Source: Desulfosporosinus youngiae DSM 17734 (GTDB lineage: Bacteria; Bacillota; Desulfitobacteriia; Desulfitobacteriales; Desulfitobacteriaceae). Taken from it: 64,000 bases of DNA. Made by a program: the position numbers and the translations under genes. Under the pieces are notes generated by a model. It saw nothing but the letters and a program-made list of their open reading frames with translations, was not told where the DNA came from and searched no databases. The DNA is taken from positions 682,001 through 746,000 of the forward strand of contig NZ_CM001441.1 of the NCBI RefSeq assembly GCF_000244895.1, in the 5' to 3' direction. Positions 59,256-64,000 of this stretch are shown here, piece after piece (positions within the stretch are counted from its first letter, which is position 1; every line of letters starts with the position of its first letter).

Positions 59256-60094
59256 ACATTGCGTTCTCTCCTTGCCCCAATGACACGTTTGTTTTTCATG
59301 CCTGGGTACACGGTCTTGTACCCGGTGCACCTAAGCTTGAAGTAACCTACGCGGATATTGACATCACGAATAGTTTAGCTGCCGGTTCTAACGGTCCGGA
59401 TGTGGTTAAGATCTCATACGCAGCGCTGCCGTGGGTATTGTCGGAGTACGCTTTGCTGCCATGTGGAGGTGCGTTGGGTAAAGGTTGCGGGCCATTGTTG
59501 CTGACCTCAAACAGGGCAGGGAGTTTTATTGATCCGGCAAAGCTGCATCATAGCAGGGTGGCGGTTCCAAGTGAACGTTCAACCGCGTATTTACTTTTCC
59601 GGTTATGGGCGGCTCAGCATGTACCGGGAGGAGTGGGCGAGATTATTGTTCTGCCCTTCCACGAGATCATGCCGGCGGTGCGGGATGGTTTGGTTGATGC
59701 CGGGCTTGTGATCCACGAGGCTCGTTTCACCTATCCTTCGTACGGGTTAATCCTAATGGCGGACTTGGGAAGCTGGTGGGAGCAAACGACGAATCTGCCG
59801 ATTCCTTTGGGGGCGATTATTGCCCGCCGGTCGCTCGATCTTCCGGCAATCACCGGCTGGATTCAGGCTTCTGTCAGATATGCATGGGCTTACCCCGAGC
59901 GGTCAAGAGAATACGTGCTTCATCACAGCCAGGAACTGTCTGCCGAAGTCACTCAAGCGCATATTAAGCTTTATGTTAACGAATTCACCGAAACTATTGG
60001 TGAGCTCGGTTATAAAGCGGTAGAAACTTTGCTCAGTAAGGCTTCCTTGGAGGGGCTGGTACCGAAGGTGGATCCGGAGAAGCTGCGTTTTTGA
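59252..60094 (+). CDS. mqnD: 1,4-dihydroxy-6-naphthoate synthase MqnD
   Basis: 280 residues. Periplasmic-binding-like fold of MqnA/MqnD: NIAFSPCPNDTFVFHAWVHG at the start, then KISYAALPWVLSEYALLPCGGALG, LPFHEIMPAVRDGLVDAGLVIHE and NLPIPLGAIIARR. Makes the naphthoate ring in the futalosine pathway. Together with mqnB this shows menaquinone by the futalosine route. Other mqn genes are elsewhere. Coupled to mqnB by an ATGA overlap. Confidence 0.94.
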   Translation: MNIAFSPCPNDTFVFHAWVHGLVPGAPKLEVTYADIDITNSLAAGSNGPDVVKISYAALPWVLSEYALLPCGGALGKGCGPLLLTSNRAGSFIDPAKLHHSRVAVPSERSTAYLLFRLWAAQHVPGGVGEIIVLPFHEIMPAVRDGLVDAGLVIHEARFTYPSYGLILMADLGSWWEQTTNLPIPLGAIIARRSLDLPAITGWIQASVRYAWAYPERSREYVLHHSQELSAEVTQAHIKLYVNEFTETIGELGYKAVETLLSKASLEGLVPKVDPEKLRF

Positions 60095-60224
60095 CAAGAG
60101 AATAGGAATGGAAACCTCCTTAACCCAAGCGATAAATGCTGAAAATAAATACCAAATAAAAATGGAATATTATAGCAACATCGCGACATGATGCATATAT
60201 TGGAGTTAAGGAGGTGAGTTTCTA

Positions 60225-60497
60225 ATGAGTGGATCCGGATGCAGACCAATTTGTTGTCCCCCGCAATATCGCGTTCAAGATTTTTACGCTCAAAGATTTA
60301 TTCCCGTTATTCATCCTATCGTGACTATTAATCGTCAAAATATTGTTGATGTACCTCAGCATATTTTTCAACAGACTTCAAGAAACGTTGTTGTTAATCA
60401 AGGGTTTCAGCCTCAACCTGCTCAAGGCCGGGGTTTCTTAGGCCAAGGTCAAGGGATGTTTGGCAATCAAGCTTTTGGCAATCGCCTTTTCTTCTAA
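60225..60497 (+). CDS. cotD: CotD-like spore coat protein
   Basis: 90 residues. Cys-Pro start (CRPICCPPQYRVQDFY), then IPVIHPIVTINRQNIVDVPQ, as in CotD-family coat proteins, and a Gly/Gln/Phe-rich tail. ATG 60225 with taaggaggtgag. Own terminator downstream. Expect expression late in the mother cell. Confidence 0.87.
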   Translation: MSGSGCRPICCPPQYRVQDFYAQRFIPVIHPIVTINRQNIVDVPQHIFQQTSRNVVVNQGFQPQPAQGRGFLGQGQGMFGNQAFGNRLFF

Positions 60498-60516
60498 ATT
60501 TTAAATGTTGAACAAC

Positions 60517-60546
60517 GAGCCACGCTTCTTTAAGCGTGGCTTTTCA
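60517..60546 (+). terminator. Terminator of the coat protein gene
   Basis: AGCCACGCTT (60518-60527) pairs with AAGCGTGGCT (60532-60541), then TTT. Confidence 0.9.
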
Positions 60547-60661
60547 TGATTTCTATGATAAAGTGTCATGAGATAGGTAAGGCTTAAATGTTGAGATGTC
60601 TGGTTTTTGTGTACTTAAACGATTATAATATTTATCAAATCTTAGAGAAGGAGTATGATAA

Positions 60662-61558
60662 GTGAATAAAATCGAAAGAATTCTGGCGTCGGTACGTTTT
60701 GAGAAGGTTGATCGCATACCTAAAGGGGAGTTTCATCTTGAAGATGATTTTATAGCAGAATTATTAGGTCTCAAGGAGAAGGTGAGGTTCAAGGACAGAA
60801 TTGAGGCTTGTGAACGTTGTGGGCTCGATGCCTTGGCTTTTACCCCAACCTGTTCTCAAGATAACAACCCGGGAGGTTGGGAAGAATTAGAACAATGGCG
60901 GAAAGAGACTGATTTTTTTATCTTTGCAATTATTGATGGCCCTTTTCAAGGAACGGCTAAGCTATTTACTTCATTTACGGATTATTTGATGGCAATAGCA
61001 AAACATGACCCGATCATCCAGGAGCTTGTCACTAAATCTGTGACCGCTAATCTTGAGCTTGGGCACAAAGCTTTGGCTTTAGGGGCTAACGGAATAATCG
61101 TTGCGGATGATATAGCGTATCAAAGTGGAACGTTCGTTTCGCCAACGGCTCTGCGTAAGGGCTTTTTTCCTGGACTCGCGGAACAGGTGGATAGTTTCAG
61201 AGCACAAAACATTCCGGTTTTTTTCCATGCCGATGGAGATTTACTGCGAGTGATGGAGGATATTGTTGATATTGGTTTCAGCGGACTGCATTCCCTGGAT
61301 TTTCCTTCCCTTGTTGACATTGCGAAGGTCAGAATGATGACAAAAAACAGACTCTGTATGATGGGCGGATATGATTTGAGCTGGTTTGCAGGAACGGACA
61401 GGCTTGAAAAGGTTTCGGAATTATTAAACGCGGTTTCCGGAGGGGAGATGGGGAGCGGATATATCTTTGGCAGCAGCGCAGGAATTCTGGGAAGTACGGT
61501 ACGGGCCGAGCAGGTTCTTGATGTTTATCAGCACGTAAGTAAACTATCGGTAGAATAA
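60662..61558 (+). CDS. Uroporphyrinogen decarboxylase (URO-D) superfamily protein
   Basis: 298 residues from GTG 60662 (ribosome site agaaggag). URO-D barrel features: RIPKGEFHLEDDFIAELLG, VADDIAYQSGTFVSPTALRK, PVFFHADGDLLRVMEDIVDIGFSGLHSLD and MGGYDLSWF. True HemE lacks these; the branch includes methyltransferase-like (MtbA/CmuA) proteins that act on methyl groups of corrinoid proteins or on unknown metabolites. No corrinoid protein is adjacent, so function is open. Confidence 0.82.
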   Translation: MNKIERILASVRFEKVDRIPKGEFHLEDDFIAELLGLKEKVRFKDRIEACERCGLDALAFTPTCSQDNNPGGWEELEQWRKETDFFIFAIIDGPFQGTAKLFTSFTDYLMAIAKHDPIIQELVTKSVTANLELGHKALALGANGIIVADDIAYQSGTFVSPTALRKGFFPGLAEQVDSFRAQNIPVFFHADGDLLRVMEDIVDIGFSGLHSLDFPSLVDIAKVRMMTKNRLCMMGGYDLSWFAGTDRLEKVSELLNAVSGGEMGSGYIFGSSAGILGSTVRAEQVLDVYQHVSKLSVE

Positions 61559-61884
61559 GGCAGAGGGTGAACATACGGCGGTAAAAAAACTCTGGACAAT
61601 TAGGCAATAGTTGGTTAGAATATGAAATGTAGAAATCCTGTGTACTGATTCACAGGGCTGTAGTGGGGTAGAAACAGTAGCTTGAAAATCTGGTTTGGAA
61701 CAAATTAATAAGATGGAAGGATGGTAGGATGGTAGGATGTAGTTATTTTGTGTGTAATAGCTATCCTATTTAGGGTAGCTATTTTTGTCTTTAAAATGCC
61801 TGCAGCAGGCGATGCATGAATTGTGCTGGTTAAGGAGCATGATTAGCTATAGGATAAATAAAATGAGACGGGGTGTAAATTATA
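61559..61884. other. Intergenic region before the second LctP-like gene
   Basis: Holds a terminator (AATAGCTATCC/GGGTAGCTATTTTT, 61756-61786) and a short GGATGGTA tandem at 61713-61738. No gene seen. Confidence 0.6.
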
Positions 61885-63480
61885 GTGTCTATCAGTTCAC
61901 TTTTATTAACATTGACGCCGATTGCCGTTATTATAGCGATGCTGGTCATCTGGAAAAAACCCGCGGATATAAGTGGTGTGGCCGGCTGGATTGTTGTTTC
62001 CCTGATCGCGTTCTTATTCTTTCAAACGAGTCTTGAAGTGATTTTTCGGTCCACCATAGCAGGAGTTGTTCGCTCGTTTACGGTTTCTTTAGTGGTTGCG
62101 GCTTCCCTGCTGCAGATGGCTTTTATGGAAAAAACCGGGGCTCTTAAAAGGATCATCATTTTTATCAAAACCATTGCCTGCGAAAATAAAGCAGTACAAA
62201 TCATGATGATTAACATTGGTTTTGGGACGCTTATGGTGTCCGTAGGGGCAACTCCTGTCTCATTGCTGCCGCCTATTATGCTGGCCCTGGGCTATTCAAC
62301 CTATGTTTCCATTGCTCTTCCGTGCATCGGGTATGATGCTCTTTGCACTTATGCATTATTGGGGGCACCTATTGTTGTCTTTGTCGATGTAGCCAATTCC
62401 TTTCTGGGTAAAGGCCACGAAATAAGTTTATCCCAGGCGGGCAGCGTTTTTTTCATGTTCTTACCGATTATTTCTACCATGATTGGGTTTTGCATGCTCT
62501 GGATTGTCGGACAGTGGCAGGCAATTAAAGAGGGTTGGCTGCCGGTTGTTATTACCGGAGCAGCGATAACAGCCGTTTCATATTTTACGAACAAAGTCGA
62601 CAGACTAGTCGTTCTGACGGGTATCATGTGCGGTGCCGCAGTTATTATTGTTATGGCAGTTTATCTATTATCCACAGGAAAAAAGATCATTGATAGACGC
62701 CGGCTTTCTCGTGAAGAGCTAGACTACGAGAGAAGCTATCCTTTATGGAAGGCTTTATCCCCCTGGGGCCTCCTGATTATTGTCATCCTGGCTCTCAACC
62801 TGCCAACGGATATGTTCAATCTTCTATACCGAAAGTTTACCCTTCCGATCGCAGGCTTGGCGGCTGATGGCAAGCCTATCATGACAAGAGCTTTATGGAA
62901 TGCTTATACATGGATTTTTGTAAGCACCTTTGTTTCTATGATCTTTATCAAGCCAACAGCATCTCAAGTAAAAGAGACCTTCAGTTTGTGGTGGAAGAGG
63001 GCTCCCAGACCGGTCTTTGCAGCAGCAATTTTCTTCGTTATCGGAGAAATAATGAATATGACCGGCTTTGATATGGCATCAAATAAGTATGTTGTGCCAA
63101 GTATGGTCCAAGTATTGGCGAATTTCTCATCTCAGATTTTTAGTGATGCTTATGGTGCCGTCGTTGCTTTTATCGGCTTATTGGGAGGATTTATAACAGG
63201 CAGCGAAGCCTCTACCATAGCTATGTTTGCAACTTATACTTTGAAAACCTCAAATATGCTTCATATGGGATTGCTTGAAATGTTAATTATTACTGCCGGC
63301 TTAGCCTTTGGAGGGGGATTGGCGAGCGTTGTTTCCCCGGCAAAACTGCAGAATGCTTCGGCAGCAATTGATAAATTGGGGGAAGAAACCCAGGTTATCA
63401 GAATTGCCTTTGTTTTTGCCTTGCTTTTAACGGCAATGACGGCAGGAACGGTCATGGTGCTCTTGGGTATTTATGCTTAG
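61885..63480 (+). CDS. L-lactate permease family transporter (divergent)
   Basis: 531 residues, about 13 hydrophobic segments, LctP family but more distant than the copy at 18172: STIAGVVRSFTVSLVVAASLLQMAF, INIGFGTLMVSVGATPVSLLPPIMLAL and LLGGFITGSEASTIAMFATYTLK match the family blocks. Substrate could be lactate, glycolate or another small acid. GTG 61885 with gacgggg. Own terminator downstream. Unlike the first copy it has no adjacent regulator. Confidence 0.82.
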   Translation: MSISSLLLTLTPIAVIIAMLVIWKKPADISGVAGWIVVSLIAFLFFQTSLEVIFRSTIAGVVRSFTVSLVVAASLLQMAFMEKTGALKRIIIFIKTIACENKAVQIMMINIGFGTLMVSVGATPVSLLPPIMLALGYSTYVSIALPCIGYDALCTYALLGAPIVVFVDVANSFLGKGHEISLSQAGSVFFMFLPIISTMIGFCMLWIVGQWQAIKEGWLPVVITGAAITAVSYFTNKVDRLVVLTGIMCGAAVIIVMAVYLLSTGKKIIDRRRLSREELDYERSYPLWKALSPWGLLIIVILALNLPTDMFNLLYRKFTLPIAGLAADGKPIMTRALWNAYTWIFVSTFVSMIFIKPTASQVKETFSLWWKRAPRPVFAAAIFFVIGEIMNMTGFDMASNKYVVPSMVQVLANFSSQIFSDAYGAVVAFIGLLGGFITGSEASTIAMFATYTLKTSNMLHMGLLEMLIITAGLAFGGGLASVVSPAKLQNASAAIDKLGEETQVIRIAFVFALLLTAMTAGTVMVLLGIYA

Positions 63481-63510
63481 CTTAAGGGGCAGGAGTTGAT
63501 TTTAATAGTT

Positions 63511-63556
63511 TGAAGAGTCCGCTTCCTTTAGACGGGGAGCGGACTCTTCTTTATTT
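63511..63556 (+). terminator. Terminator of the second LctP-like gene
   Basis: AAGAGTCCGCT (63513-63523) pairs with AGCGGACTCTT (63538-63548), then CTTTATTT. Confidence 0.88.
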
Positions 63557-63668
63557 CTCTGGCGGTTAATGTTACAATTTAGTATAAAATTCAAATAGTC
63601 TCCGAAATTTACGAATGACTTGAACTCATGATAGTTCTATATGTGTGAGGAGGCAACTCGGGTTAAAA

Positions 63669-64000
63669 ATGACAATAGATGCTTATAGAAGTTTAAGTGA
63701 CAAAGCGAAAGAGGAGATCCTTGACCTGGAAAGTAGTTGTATTGAACATGATAATCTAAGAGGAAGCTTCTTTTTAGATCCGTCTTTGAACTTTGAGCCG
63801 CAGATAAACAGCTTTTTTCTTTATTACCAAAAAGGTCAGTTAATAAGCATGCTGTCTATGTTCATTCCCACAAAACATGAGGCTGAGATTACGGCATATA
63901 CGCTGCCGGCATGTAGAGGAAAAGGGTATTTCAAGTCTTTATTAGGCAAGGCAGTTGAAGAATTAACAAAATTTGATATCCCTGAGCTGCTGTTTGTCTG
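63669..64000 (+). CDS. GNAT-family acetyltransferase (3' end outside window)
   Basis: 110 residues visible from ATG 63669. After an N-terminal helix comes FFLYYQKGQLISMLSMFIP, then AEITAYTLPACRGKGYFKSL, where CRGKGYF is the acetyl-CoA loop (Q/RxxGxG/A). Cut off at the window end. The ribosome site (gtgaggagg) is 15 bases upstream, rather far, so the start is not certain. Confidence 0.75.
   Translation, partial: MTIDAYRSLSDKAKEEILDLESSCIEHDNLRGSFFLDPSLNFEPQINSFFLYYQKGQLISMLSMFIPTKHEAEITAYTLPACRGKGYFKSLLGKAVEELTKFDIPELLFV

Noticed and set aside
61713-61738. GGATGGTA tandem
   Set aside because: Only two to three copies in a non-coding stretch; likely chance slippage.
1-64000. tRNA and rRNA genes
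   Set aside because: Looked for T-loop-like GGTTCGAATCC strings and rRNA-like blocks; single hits fall inside coding genes without a cloverleaf.

Overview
The window looks like a chromosomal segment of an anaerobic, spore-forming, low-GC Gram-positive bacterium of the Peptococcaceae type, most like Desulfosporosinus or Desulfitobacterium. That assignment is inferred from gene content, not from a database match. The supporting traits are strong Shine-Dalgarno sites throughout, a T-box leader, spore-related genes (a CotD-like coat protein and a LysM-GH18 SleL/YaaH-like hydrolase), lactate permeases, a cytochrome c nitrite reductase (NrfHA), molybdopterin oxidoreductases, futalosine-pathway menaquinone genes and two apparent selenoproteins.

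Layout. 1-2.9 kb: the end of a histidine operon (hisH partial, hisA, hisF, hisIE) with a strong terminator. 3.2-6.9 kb: small and accessory genes (DUF3102, DUF1659, DUF2922), a decayed HEPN fragment and an AAA/DUF4143 ATPase. 7.2-10.4 kb: a membrane-anchored unknown protein, an aminotransferase behind a cluster of repeated operator-like motifs, and a CoA-pyrophosphatase-type Nudix hydrolase. 10.6-13.8 kb: a T-box riboswitch with a candidate UGG specifier in front of a three-gene ABC importer, predicted to carry tryptophan. 14-18 kb: a SanA/YdcF-like protein, an enoyl-CoA hydratase behind a TetR-type palindrome, a cyclase-family hydrolase, and an exported VanX-CapA fusion. 18-24.9 kb: LctP lactate permease, a DUF4309 lipoprotein, TetR plus B12-radical SAM, and a MerR/TipAS regulator with a 19-bp-spacer promoter. 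25-34.9 kb: DUF401 permease, MBL hydrolase, omega-amidase-like nitrilase, a selenocysteine glutaredoxin, aminotransferase, D-2-hydroxyacid dehydrogenase, a 52-residue microprotein, HtrA and a molybdopterin oxidoreductase. 35-39.9 kb: a repeat-rich lipoprotein, a two-component system translationally coupled to a membrane-anchored YedY-like protein, and an NCS2 permease. 40-52 kb: SleL-like hydrolase, NrfHA, a cation/H+ antiporter, GNAT, a minimal SufCB pair, a HAD phosphatase, an ArAE-like protein and TrkA-TrkH. 52-64 kb: NrfC/NrfD-like subunits, RidA, a TDT transporter, a large structured RNA candidate, a selenocysteine DsbA-like protein, a small siroheme reductase, MqnB-MqnD, a coat protein, a URO-D-like protein, a second LctP-like permease and a GNAT cut off by the window edge.

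How it works together: the energy genes fit anaerobic respiration on lactate with menaquinone made by the futalosine route. Electrons could flow to NrfHA (nitrite to ammonia) and to NrfC/D-linked molybdoenzymes. Sulfur and thiol chemistry is represented by the siroheme reductase, the TDT carrier, SufCB and the two Sec proteins.

The observations most worth following up are the two genes whose reading frames are interrupted by an in-frame UGA at exactly the first catalytic position of a C-P-Y-C-type active site (28494-28721 and 57169-57771), and the closed, multi-stem, GC-rich RNA-like element at 56282-56461. That element has no nuclease gene beside it and resembles, from memory only, HEARO/OMEGA RNAs.
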